A stretch of 14,929 nt of DNA from Mobilitalea sp. (GTDB taxonomy: Bacteria; Bacillota_A; Clostridia; Lachnospirales; Lachnospiraceae), in NCBI GenBank assembly GCA_029974875.1, contig JARKQP010000427.1:1-14929 (forward strand). Direction: 5' to 3'. Position numbers and translations under genes: made by a program. The notes beneath the pieces are model-generated. The model did not search any database, was not told the origin of the DNA, and was given only the letters and a program-made list of their open reading frames with translations. Positions 6,637-13,192 of the stretch are shown here, in pieces; position 1 is the stretch's first letter, and each line of letters opens with the position of its first letter.

Positions 6637-8241
6637 TTACAATCTTTTGTACTCACTTGCATTAAATCCTGTTATCTTCTTAAATATTTTAGAAAAATAA
6701 TTAGGATCCGAATACCCGACCATATAGGATACATCCTTCACCGACAGCTCCTCCTGCCGTAAAAGCTCCTTTGCCTTTTCCATCCGCAGCATCACCATCT
6801 TATCGGTGAAGTTGATGCCGGTTGCATTTTTATAGAACCGGCTGAAATAATAGGAGCTCAGATTGACATGCTGGGCAATTTCATCCAGGGAAATATCCTC
6901 ATTGTAATGCTCCGATATATATTTATTCGCCTTTTCAATAATAGAGTTCGCCTTATTCTGCCTGCCTTCCACGATTTGATGTACCGTTTCATTGATATAG
7001 CGTTTTCCGATGTCAAACAGGGCTCCCTCGTCTTTCGCCCCCATAATTTCATTAAGAATCTTGTAATAATTATTATTGAGTGCTTTTTCCCACCGTTTTT
7101 CAAAGCCGACCACCATACTGATCATCCACTTTTTAATTGCATCAAAATCAACTCCCGGATCCGCACTCATCCTCTCATATAATTGTACAAAGGACAGCTG
7201 GACAGGAACCGGATCGGAATCAGATATCTTTGTAAATATCTCGGATTCCAGAAGCTCCCCGTAATCACTCTCCTGCTCCCCGCTTTTCTCCAGGATATCA
7301 TCCTCGTGCAGGATATGGCTCTGGGGGTTGTCATTAATGGTATCACTGGTGGCAAGCGTCCGGAGCGCATGCAGCGCCTCCTGGTAGGATTTCCTTGCGC
7401 AGCTGATGTCCTTATGGTAGTTGCCAATTCCCATAAAAATGTCAGAGTAAATCCGGGCGGCACGCTCCATGACACGCTGCGCCCCTTTCACGGCCCTGGC
7501 CTTCTGCTCATATTCCCCCTCCTCCCCTGTGTCAAATACATAGACGATAATTCTGTTCAGCATCATCTGGCTTACAATACAGTCAAAGGAGGACTTAATG
7601 ATATTCCTATATTCCTCATACATCCTCTCGCCATGGATGCCTGCCCCGATCTTATTTTCAATCTGGTTCTTGGATTTTTGTCCAAATTCAATTACCATAA
7701 CATATCCGCTAGAATTGGAATAGCCAAAGAGCTCACAATAATTTGTCAGCTGTGTGGTATCCTGTCCGTACATACAAAGGGAATTCATAAATCCCGTCTC
7801 CAGGATCGGAATAATCATCTCCAGCCGCTCCTGCTGCTCTAAGACCTGCCGGCGCCTGGCATAATTTTGCTCCACGTGCCCTAACACCTTTTGGAAGGTC
7901 TCTATGAATTTCGCTTCCTTCACCGGCTTAAGCAGATATTCCTCCACCCCAAGGGCAACGGCCTCCACCGCATAATCAAAATAATCGAAGGCCGATATCA
8001 CTATGAAGCTGACCGTTTCGTTGCTCATCCTGATCTGCTTCATGGCCTCCAGACCATTGATCCCCGGCATATTAATGTCCATGATAACAATATCCGGATG
8101 GAACCCATAGGCTTTCTCTATAGCATCCTTGCCGGATCTGGCTTTTTCAATCTGCTTTACGGCGTCAAAATTCTTTGTGATCATAAATCCGATTGACTCT
8201 ACGGCAATCGGCTCATCATCCACTATCAGTACCTTATACAT
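6637..8241 (-). CDS. YesN-like response regulator with AraC-type DNA-binding domain
   Basis: This 534-residue cytoplasmic regulator has a receiver domain at about residues 1-122. The acidic pair D8-D9 is in LIVDDEP, the phospho-acceptor is Asp55 in IVIMDINMPG, the switch Ser is S83 and the conserved Lys is K106 in LLKPV. A long middle region (about 125-430) has no motif I can name and is typical of the YesN group. The last 104 residues carry two AraC-type helix-turn-helix units, DISLDEIAQHVNLSSYYFSR and SVKDVSYMVGYSDPNYFSKI. Its ATG overlaps the end of the kinase gene by 8 bases, so the two are co-translated. The cognate partner is the adjacent LytS/YesM-like kinase. The likely target is the promoter of the neighbouring transporter operon (inference). 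Confidence 0.93.
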   Translation of the reverse strand: MYKVLIVDDEPIAVESIGFMITKNFDAVKQIEKARSGKDAIEKAYGFHPDIVIMDINMPGINGLEAMKQIRMSNETVSFIVISAFDYFDYAVEAVALGVEEYLLKPVKEAKFIETFQKVLGHVEQNYARRRQVLEQQERLEMIIPILETGFMNSLCMYGQDTTQLTNYCELFGYSNSSGYVMVIEFGQKSKNQIENKIGAGIHGERMYEEYRNIIKSSFDCIVSQMMLNRIIVYVFDTGEEGEYEQKARAVKGAQRVMERAARIYSDIFMGIGNYHKDISCARKSYQEALHALRTLATSDTINDNPQSHILHEDDILEKSGEQESDYGELLESEIFTKISDSDPVPVQLSFVQLYERMSADPGVDFDAIKKWMISMVVGFEKRWEKALNNNYYKILNEIMGAKDEGALFDIGKRYINETVHQIVEGRQNKANSIIEKANKYISEHYNEDISLDEIAQHVNLSSYYFSRFYKNATGINFTDKMVMLRMEKAKELLRQEELSVKDVSYMVGYSDPNYFSKIFKKITGFNASEYKRL

Positions 8242-9754
8242 GCTCTTTTTCCTTCCCGGCTTTATTTTTCAACGGAAGCTTAAGTATGACATTGGTCCGC
8301 CCTTCACTGTAGGTAATATCCATTACATCCTCCCTCTTATAAAAAAGCCTCAGGCGGTTCAATACATTATCCAGGCCTATTCCGGTGGTATGCCCTTGCT
8401 TCTCCTTTGCCCTATCCTTTTTATATTTTCTGCTTAGGATTAACTGCACCTTTTCCGGCGGAATCTCATCACCGGTATTGGAGACCGTGATAAACAAGGT
8501 ATTCGTTTCCTTCCTGACCTTCACCTCAATGATTCCACCCTGCTCGAATTTACTGATCCCATGGATATAGGCATTTTCAAGAAGTGGCTGCAGTGTCATT
8601 CTTGGCAGTATGAAATCATTGACACCCTCATCCTCCGGAACCTCCAGCCGGAAATCAATTACGTCCCCGAACCTGGTAATCAGCAGGTTCATATATGCTT
8701 CCACATTGGACACTTCTTCCCTTAAGGCGGCATCATAGCCCAGACCCTTCAGATTATAACGGAACACCTCGGCAAAATTTTCCAGATACTCACAGGTGAC
8801 ATTATCCCCCTGCAGCATTGCAACCTTTGCACCTATATTAATGGAATTGAAAATAAAATGCGGATTCACTTGGGATTGCAGCGCCATTAATTCCGCTTCA
8901 TGTAAAGCACTTTTCATTTTCAGGTTATTTAGCTTTTCCTCACTCAGCTTACGCTCCAGCCTCTGCTTTTCCTCCAGTTCATTCACATACTTACGGATGC
9001 TTGCCGTCATGCTGCCAAAGGCCCGGTATAAAATGCCTATTTCCCTGCTCGTCTTCTGTTCCTTGATTTCAACGTCAAAGTTACCCATGGACACCTCTTT
9101 TGCATAGGAGGCCAGCTTGGAAATGGGCTTTGTAAGCTCAAGGCTGAATATAATAATAATGGCTGAGATTAAGATTACCGATATGGCAAACATGGAATAG
9201 CTTAAAGCCGTGCTCTGGTCCACTTCCCTCTGGATTTCTATATACTGCTTGGCGCTGTTGCTCAGGTCATTGCTCATCATTTCTTCAATATAGTTACCAA
9301 TATAGGCGTGCTCCTTCATTGCCTCCTGGTAGCCCACCCTATATTCATCCACCTTACTTTTCCGTTTTGCAATGATCGCCTGGTCTACAACCTCTAAATA
9401 GTGGTTTATCATTCCCGTTATGTTTTTTATACGGATGCCCCGCTCCGTATAATCCGCCTCCTGCTGCAACCGCCGGTTGAGGCTCATGATGGAGTTGCTG
9501 TGGTTATAATAAGCCTGCAGGCTATCCGTGCTCCGGGTTGACAGATAATCCTCAAAGGTCAGCTGGATCTGGTCCAATTCATTATAGATTGTCGTAATCT
9601 CCTGGGTCCGGTTCAGCAGACGGGTCATGTCCCTCATCAGAACCTGGGAGGACTTGTAATTATATAGCCCGACAAGGGCGGTAAAAAATACCGCCAGGAA
9701 GAAAAATCCCAAAAGCTTGGTGCGAAACGTCATTGTATTCTTCATTCTAATCAT
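8234..9754 (-). CDS. LytS/YesM-like sensor histidine kinase
   Basis: This 506-residue membrane kinase has TM1 at about residues 10-31 and a helical extracytoplasmic domain of about 150 residues. TM2 follows at about 183-205, then HAMP at about 207-260 and a coiled coil rich in Glu, Lys and Leu at about 258-290. The His_kinase (LytS/YesM) box is LQSQVNPHFIFNSINI, with phospho-acceptor His299. The HATPase domain has the N-box LQPLLENAYIHG, SNTGDEIP and the G-box GIGLDNVLNRL. The first frame ATG (9760) sits one base from the AGAGGG site; the ATG at 9754 has the normal seven-base spacing, so I chose it. The all-helical sensor domain has no sugar-binding fold, consistent with sensing through a separate binding protein, as in XylFII-LytS. 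Confidence 0.92.
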   Translation of the reverse strand: MIRMKNTMTFRTKLLGFFFLAVFFTALVGLYNYKSSQVLMRDMTRLLNRTQEITTIYNELDQIQLTFEDYLSTRSTDSLQAYYNHSNSIMSLNRRLQQEADYTERGIRIKNITGMINHYLEVVDQAIIAKRKSKVDEYRVGYQEAMKEHAYIGNYIEEMMSNDLSNSAKQYIEIQREVDQSTALSYSMFAISVILISAIIIIFSLELTKPISKLASYAKEVSMGNFDVEIKEQKTSREIGILYRAFGSMTASIRKYVNELEEKQRLERKLSEEKLNNLKMKSALHEAELMALQSQVNPHFIFNSINIGAKVAMLQGDNVTCEYLENFAEVFRYNLKGLGYDAALREEVSNVEAYMNLLITRFGDVIDFRLEVPEDEGVNDFILPRMTLQPLLENAYIHGISKFEQGGIIEVKVRKETNTLFITVSNTGDEIPPEKVQLILSRKYKKDRAKEKQGHTTGIGLDNVLNRLRLFYKREDVMDITYSEGRTNVILKLPLKNKAGKEKEHV

Positions 9755-9761
9755 CCGCATA

Positions 9762-9767
9762 CCCTCT
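9762..9767 (-). promoter_or_regulatory. Ribosome binding site deciding the kinase start
   Basis: AGAGGG on the minus strand, seven bases from the ATG at 9754 but only one base from the ATG at 9760. It directly abuts the end of the repeat array. Confidence 0.6.
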
Positions 9768-9950
9768 AACGATTATTTGGCCGTCAGGCCACTCAATATC
9801 GGATGTGAAATGATCTACATTTCACACTAACGATCATTTGGCCGCTAGGCCATTCAATATCGGATGTGAAATGATCTTCATTTCACATTAACGATCATTT
9901 GGCCGCTAGGCCACTCAATTATCGGATGTGAAATGATCTTCATTTCACGC
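9767..9950. repeat. Three tandem copies of a 61-bp hairpin-containing repeat
   Basis: Copies lie at 9767-9827 (61 bp), 9828-9888 (61 bp) and 9889-9950 (62 bp, one extra T). They fill the whole gap between the anchored binding-protein gene and the kinase gene; the last base of copy 3 is the first base of the stop codon on the plus strand. Each copy holds TGGCC-4 nt-GGCCA and a longer hairpin of GTGAAATGA/TCATTTCAC type. In copy 2 this hairpin is a perfect 11-3-11 palindrome (9864-9888). GATCATTT near the start of a copy can instead pair with AAATGATC near its end, so alternative folds exist. The copies differ at only a few positions. Confidence 0.9.
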
Positions 9951-10948
9951 TAGTCCATATCCCACTTTTCCATAAACTCCCTGACATTGTCCCTGTCAAT
10001 GGTATATAAGCCCGTACTGACCGTATCACTGATCGGTTCACCGTCTAAGGACTGTACCAGCTGCATTACGGTATCATATCCGATCTCATTTGCATCCGGG
10101 CAGACGATACCATAGATTACACCATGGTCAATATAGTCAAGGGTCTGTTTTGTCACCCCGTACCCTACCATCTTAATATCGCCTACCAGATTGTTATCTA
10201 CAAGGATCTGGGTAATACCCGGAGTACATTTTTCATCCATACAGATAATCACATCCGGCTTGTTTGGATTATTAATGATATGGGAGGCGATTTCCTCCGC
10301 CTCAAACATATCCGTATCCACCGTATAAATGCTGTCCTCCAATATATTCATTATGCCGTAGGAATCAAAGGAGTCCAGGATACCCTGTATAATATTGTTC
10401 TTGTACTCTTCCTCCCCGTCATTGCCCTCATTGTTGATCACAACAGCAACATTTGCCTTTCCCCCGGTCGCTTCTACGGCCATTTCCGCCGCATAATAAC
10501 CTAAATTATAGCTATTGGTGCCCACCATAGGCGTCTCCAGCACAGGATAATTACTATTCTCATAGGTGATGACAGCAATGCCCTGCTTTTTTGCATCCTC
10601 AATAATCTGGCGGGTCTGGCTGGCATCCGCCGCCTGGAGGGCAATTCCGTCAACACCGGCATTTACTCCCATCTCCACGGTTTCCTTTAAATTATCCACA
10701 TTTAATTGCTTCAGGGTCACGATCTCGACATAGGCTCCATATTCTTCCCCCGCCTTTTTTGCACCTTCCTGGAAGGTGGATAAAAAATTCTCATTTGTGC
10801 CCTGAACGACCAATTGCAGGTGATACCTGGGATTTTCCACCTTGGCCTGCTGCTCCCCGCCAGGATCCTTTTTAAAAAAAAGACCGGCATACATAACCAC
10901 CATAATCAGCAGCATCCCAATTAACACACCATAGATTCCCTTTAGCAT
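9950..10948 (-). CDS. Membrane-anchored periplasmic-binding-like protein, probable kinase co-sensor
   Basis: This 332-residue protein has a single N-terminal hydrophobic segment (about residues 5-25: IYGVLIGMLLIMVVMYAGLF). It has no lipobox Cys and is followed by KK, so it is probably an uncleaved anchor. The rest is a Peripla_BP_4 / RbsB-type two-lobe sugar-binding fold: LVVQGTNENFLSTFQEGAKK, GVNAGVDGIALQAAD, GIAVITYENSN, TNSYNLGYYAAEMA, and a hinge-distal VGYGVTKQTLDYI. The YDR motif that grips pyranoses in XylF/ChvE is YEN here, and other pocket residues differ, so the ligand is unclear. It is the first gene of the sensory operon, ahead of the kinase, the position and topology expected of a XylFII-type partner. 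A GGAG site precedes the ATG at 10948. Confidence 0.85.
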   Translation of the reverse strand: MLKGIYGVLIGMLLIMVVMYAGLFFKKDPGGEQQAKVENPRYHLQLVVQGTNENFLSTFQEGAKKAGEEYGAYVEIVTLKQLNVDNLKETVEMGVNAGVDGIALQAADASQTRQIIEDAKKQGIAVITYENSNYPVLETPMVGTNSYNLGYYAAEMAVEATGGKANVAVVINNEGNDGEEEYKNNIIQGILDSFDSYGIMNILEDSIYTVDTDMFEAEEIASHIINNPNKPDVIICMDEKCTPGITQILVDNNLVGDIKMVGYGVTKQTLDYIDHGVIYGIVCPDANEIGYDTVMQLVQSLDGEPISDTVSTGLYTIDRDNVREFMEKWDMD

Positions 10949-10991
10949 GACTCTCCGTCCTTTGTTATTATAAGCTTTATTTCCGGGTTAC

Positions 10992-11003
10992 ATATCCGGA
11001 TAT
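10992..11003. promoter_or_regulatory. Perfect palindrome upstream of the sensory operon
   Basis: ATATCCGGATAT is a perfect 12-bp palindrome about 45 bases upstream of the anchored binding-protein start. It is a possible operator; no promoter could be placed with confidence beside it. Confidence 0.3.
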
Positions 11004-11024
11004 TTTGTATCAATCTTAGCTATA

Positions 11025-11039
11025 TGTTAAATTTTAACA
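11025..11039. promoter_or_regulatory. Perfect 7-1-7 inverted repeat in the divergent intergenic region
   Basis: TGTTAAA-T-TTTAACA lies about 80 bases upstream of the sensory operon and 185 bases upstream of the amidase gene. Its symmetry suits a dimeric regulator. It is AT-rich, so chance is possible. Confidence 0.3.
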
Positions 11040-11162
11040 CACTTTGCCGTAAAATTGTATCCGTTTTTCTCCCCGCCGCAAAATTTTTTATTATCTCTTT
11101 TTATTCTTTCCATCTACGGCCTGTTTTTTGCAGGCTAACCCTGATAAAATACGGTCCTGCCT

Positions 11163-11191
11163 GTAACAGCTTTTTGGGGCAGGAATATTAT
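11163..11191 (+). promoter_or_regulatory. Possible promoter of the amidase gene
   Basis: GTAACA (11163-11168), 17 bases, TATTAT (11186-11191), ending 32 bases before the start codon. It matches four of six at -35 and five of six at -10. Confidence 0.45.
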
Positions 11192-11223
11192 AGTAATAGT
11201 AAAATAAAAAAGGAAGTGTTTCT

Positions 11224-11793
11224 TTGGCTATTAAAATTTTTATAGATCAAGGCCACAACCCCGTCGGCTCCCCCAATGCAGGCGCGGTTGGAAACGGACT
11301 TTATGAGAGTGATATCACTTACCAGGTTGGAGTATACCTGGCAGACCTATTAAACGCCGATCCAAGGTTCGAGGCCCGTCTGTCGCGTCCGACACCAACA
11401 ACGGTGCTTGGGACTACAAATGCCACCAGCCTTGCAGAACGGGTACGTCTGGCAAATGAGTGGCCTGCCGATTATTTCATCAGCATCCACTGCAATGCCA
11501 ATAACAATCCGGCCATTAATGGCACGGAAATTTATATCTTCCGGTACAATACACAGGCACAGTGGTTAGCGCAGCCGATCATGGAGGGAATTACGGAAAA
11601 TGTCGGTACGAGGAATAACGGAATCCGTGAAAGACCTTCTTTATATGTACTGCGAAGAACCAACATGACCTCCTTACTGGTTGAGTTAGGTTATCTGACA
11701 AACTCCTCTGATGCACAGAAGCTCCGGGATAACCAATACGGCTTTGCCTATGGAATCTATCTCGGGATCATGAGATATTTCGGCTTCGCGTAG
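11224..11793 (+). CDS. N-acetylmuramoyl-L-alanine amidase (Amidase_3), leaderless
   Basis: This 189-residue zinc amidase cleaves the bond between MurNAc and L-Ala in peptidoglycan. The Amidase_3 core is complete: His11 in IDQGHNP, Glu28 in GLYESDI and His89 in ISIHCNAN are the expected zinc ligands, and Glu154 in LLVELGYLTN is the catalytic acid. LAERVRLAN is the typical family helix. It starts at TTG 11224, with AAGGAAG seven bases before it. There is no signal peptide, membrane segment or cell-wall-binding repeat, so the protein should remain cytoplasmic unless released by lysis or a non-classical route. It stands alone between a divergent sensory operon and the cold-shock gene. Prophage or sporulation amidases are possible relatives, but no phage genes are nearby. 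Confidence 0.92.
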   Translation: MAIKIFIDQGHNPVGSPNAGAVGNGLYESDITYQVGVYLADLLNADPRFEARLSRPTPTTVLGTTNATSLAERVRLANEWPADYFISIHCNANNNPAINGTEIYIFRYNTQAQWLAQPIMEGITENVGTRNNGIRERPSLYVLRRTNMTSLLVELGYLTNSSDAQKLRDNQYGFAYGIYLGIMRYFGFA

Positions 11794-11822
11794 ACCCTTA
11801 AGCATGTCCAAGCACATAATCC

Positions 11823-11873
11823 ATTTTGTAAGCCTGGCACATAATTGGCAGATCCGCCCCAGGCTTACAAAAT
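11823..11873 (+). terminator. Long inverted repeat after the amidase gene, possible terminator
   Basis: ATTTTGTAAGCCTGG and CCAGGCTTACAAAAT form a perfect 15-bp stem around a 21-nt loop, 30 bases after the amidase stop. The downstream tail is only partly T-rich, so termination strength is uncertain. Confidence 0.5.
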
Positions 11874-11888
11874 TTGCTTACAAAATTT
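11863..11888. repeat. Two tandem copies of a 13-bp sequence
   Basis: GCTTACAAAATTT occurs at 11863-11875 and again directly at 11876-11888. The first copy forms part of the 3' arm of the preceding inverted repeat, so either copy could pair with most of the 5' arm. Confidence 0.8.
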
Positions 11889-11911
11889 CTTAAAAATAAC
11901 AAAAAGAGGTG

Positions 11912-11940
11912 TTTACAAATTGAATTCGGTATGTTAGAAT
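11912..11940 (+). promoter_or_regulatory. Main promoter of the cold-shock gene
   Basis: TTTACA (11912-11917), 17 bases, TAGAAT (11935-11940): five of six matches in each box with ideal spacing. Transcription would start near 11947, giving a leader of about 130 nt. Confidence 0.75.
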
Positions 11941-11972
11941 GGCTTTAGTATTTTAATTGTCATGTATGAACT

Positions 11973-12031
11973 CACATATTTTTGTAAGTCATTAATGCAT
12001 TTAATGGTTTACGAAAATATGTGATTTTTTT
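11973..12031 (+). terminator. 23-bp hairpin with T-run in the cold-shock leader (attenuator candidate)
   Basis: CACATATTTTTGTAA (11973-11987) pairs with TTACGAAAATATGTG (12009-12023) with one G-U. Two G-U pairs follow, then CATTAA (11990-11995) pairs with TTAATG (12001-12006), leaving a 5-nt loop. The stem is continuous at 23 bp. Seven T's follow at 12025-12031. It has the form of an intrinsic terminator but lies between the promoter and the cold-shock start. Confidence 0.75.
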
Positions 12032-12036
12032 ATAAG
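12008..12036 (+). promoter_or_regulatory. Possible second promoter inside the cold-shock leader
   Basis: TTTACG (12008-12013), 17 bases, TATAAG (12031-12036) overlaps the hairpin arm and its T-run. If active, it would make an mRNA lacking the hairpin. The -35 is only a four of six match. Confidence 0.35.
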
Positions 12037-12079
12037 TAATAAAATACACAATATTAATTTTTTTTTTAGGAGGTAGCTC

Positions 12080-12283
12080 ATGAACAACGGTACAGTTAAG
12101 TGGTTTAACGCACAAAAGGGATTCGGTTTCATTACTAACGATAATGGTGGTGAGGATGTATTCGTACATTTCTCCGGTATCGCATCCAATGGCTTCAAGA
12201 CTTTAGAAGAAGGCCAGAAGGTTTGCTTCGATTTAGAAAAAGGCCAAAGAGGTATGCAGGCTGTTAACGTAACAGTTGCTTAA
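12080..12283 (+). CDS. cspA: Cold-shock domain protein
   Basis: This 67-residue single cold-shock domain (OB fold) protein is the standard length of the CspA/CspB family. The nucleic-acid-binding motifs are intact: RNP1 as KGFGFI (residues 14-19) and RNP2 as VFVHF (27-31), with the conserved N-terminal [13 protein letters not shown]. Such proteins bind single-stranded RNA and DNA in the cytoplasm, loosen RNA secondary structure and can act as transcription antiterminators. A perfect AGGAGG lies six bases before the ATG. The gene is monocistronic: it has its own promoter, a structured leader of about 130 nt and a strong terminator. Cold induction is expected for the family but is not shown by sequence. 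Confidence 0.97.
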   Translation: MNNGTVKWFNAQKGFGFITNDNGGEDVFVHFSGIASNGFKTLEEGQKVCFDLEKGQRGMQAVNVTVA

Positions 12284-12316
12284 TTGCAAGCATTGCTTGG
12301 TAATTGAAATTTAGAA

Positions 12317-12338
12317 TGTGTGCCCCACAGGGTACACA
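12317..12338 (+). other. Hairpin in the cold-shock 3' UTR
   Basis: TGTGTGCCC and GGGTACACA pair (9 bp with one G-U) around a 4-nt loop, just before the terminator. No T-run follows. It may protect the mRNA 3' end. Confidence 0.4.
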
Positions 12339-12346
12339 TGAGATCA

Positions 12347-12376
12347 ACAGGGCGTGTGTAACACGTCCTGTTTTTT
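12347..12376 (+). terminator. Terminator of the cold-shock gene
   Basis: ACAGGGCGTGT pairs with ACACGTCCTGT (11 bp, one G-U) around a 3-nt loop, followed by a run of T's to 12376. Confidence 0.9.
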
Positions 12377-12431
12377 CATTGTAATTGAGAAATTTAATTG
12401 AGAACTATCTATGAATCCTTTCATAAATTGA

Positions 12432-12460
12432 TTGAAAAGATCATGGATTATAGCTATAAT
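12432..12460 (+). promoter_or_regulatory. Promoter of the phosphatase-rlmH operon
   Basis: TTGAAA (12432-12437), 17 bases, TATAAT (12455-12460): a perfect -10 and four of six at -35. It implies a start near 12467 and an untranslated leader of about 140 nt. Confidence 0.75.
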
Positions 12461-12524
12461 ATCAATAGTATCTGTAGTCTTGGCTGGCAAAAGAAAGATT
12501 GCAAAGCTAATGATGTGAAGTCAG

Positions 12525-12572
12525 TATAACGTTCCTTAATAACTGCGCACAGTTCATTCAGGGAACGCTATA
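12525..12572 (+). promoter_or_regulatory. Two-level stem-loop in the leader of the phosphatase gene
   Basis: TATA-A-CGTTCC (12525-12535) pairs with GGAACG-C-TATA (12562-12572). Within it AACTG (12541-12545) pairs with CAGTT (12550-12554) around CGCA. There is no T-run, so it is not a plain terminator. It matches no riboswitch class that I recognise. Confidence 0.45.
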
Positions 12573-12607
12573 TTCGAAAATAACAAGGGCTGGAAGGATT
12601 TTTATTT

Positions 12608-13192
12608 ATGCGCATAGGATTACTACGACATTTTAAAGTAAATTGTCCTCATAAAAAGATGATGACCTCAAAGGAATTCCGTGAATGGTCGGAAAAATAT
12701 GAGGTGTCGAAAGTAATAAAAAATAAGGTTGAAATGTATGGGATCGAATGGGACATCTGCTACGCCAGTGATTTACCGAGAGCCATAACCACTGCAAAAG
12801 AGGTGTACTGCGGGAACCTTATCATTGATAAATTACTCCGGGAAGTGGATAATGCCCCATTTATCCATACGGAAAGAATCAAGCTTCCCTTCGAGGTATG
12901 GCATGTCTGCGGAAGGCTTGCCTGGTACTTTAAATCAAGAAGCCAGCCTGAGAATATCCGGCAGACAAGGCAGCGGATCAATGAGTTTCTGGATCGGATT
13001 GACTGGTCCCAGGAGAATGTATTGATTGTATTCCACGGTTTTATGCTGTATAACCTCCAGAAGGAGCTGCGCAAGCGCGGGTTTGAAGGTGAGAAGGTAA
13101 AGATCGTGAAGAACGGTGTATTGTATGAATATATCAGAGAAGAGCAAAAGGACGTATTAGCTAATGAGAATAACGCTGATTTGTGTGGGTAA
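12608..13192 (+). CDS. Histidine phosphatase superfamily protein
   Basis: This 194-residue cytoplasmic protein belongs to the phosphoglycerate-mutase-like (histidine phosphatase) superfamily. The catalytic residues are visible: Arg7-His8 in GLLRHF, Arg58 in [10 protein letters not shown], Glu79 in LLREVD and His143 in VFHGF. The usual RHG is RHF here, and the usual SHGG is FHGF. The sequence between 90 and 125 is atypical, with [11 protein letters not shown]. These changes argue against a true glycolytic mutase and suggest a phosphatase of unknown substrate. GGAAGG precedes the ATG. The gene overlaps rlmH by 29 bases and shares its promoter, but a functional link to ribosome methylation is not established. 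Confidence 0.88.
   Translation: MRIGLLRHFKVNCPHKKMMTSKEFREWSEKYEVSKVIKNKVEMYGIEWDICYASDLPRAITTAKEVYCGNLIIDKLLREVDNAPFIHTERIKLPFEVWHVCGRLAWYFKSRSQPENIRQTRQRINEFLDRIDWSQENVLIVFHGFMLYNLQKELRKRGFEGEKVKIVKNGVLYEYIREEQKDVLANENNADLCG

Noticed and set aside
7183..7842. 219-codon plus-strand open frame opposite the response regulator
   Set aside because: It is a shadow of the regulator's middle region, with no ribosome site or family signature.
9767..9950. CRISPR array
   Set aside because: The copies are directly adjacent, without unique spacers, and each unit has internal hairpins. This is a tandem repeat, not a repeat-spacer array.
11962..12024. 20-codon open frame spanning the cold-shock leader hairpin, ending exactly at its base
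   Set aside because: It has no Shine-Dalgarno sequence and begins only about 15 nt after the predicted transcription start. The coincidence with the hairpin is noted, but a leader peptide is not supported.
12443..12529. 28-codon open frame before the phosphatase gene
   Set aside because: It overlaps the predicted -10 box and transcription start of a strong promoter, and it lacks a ribosome site.
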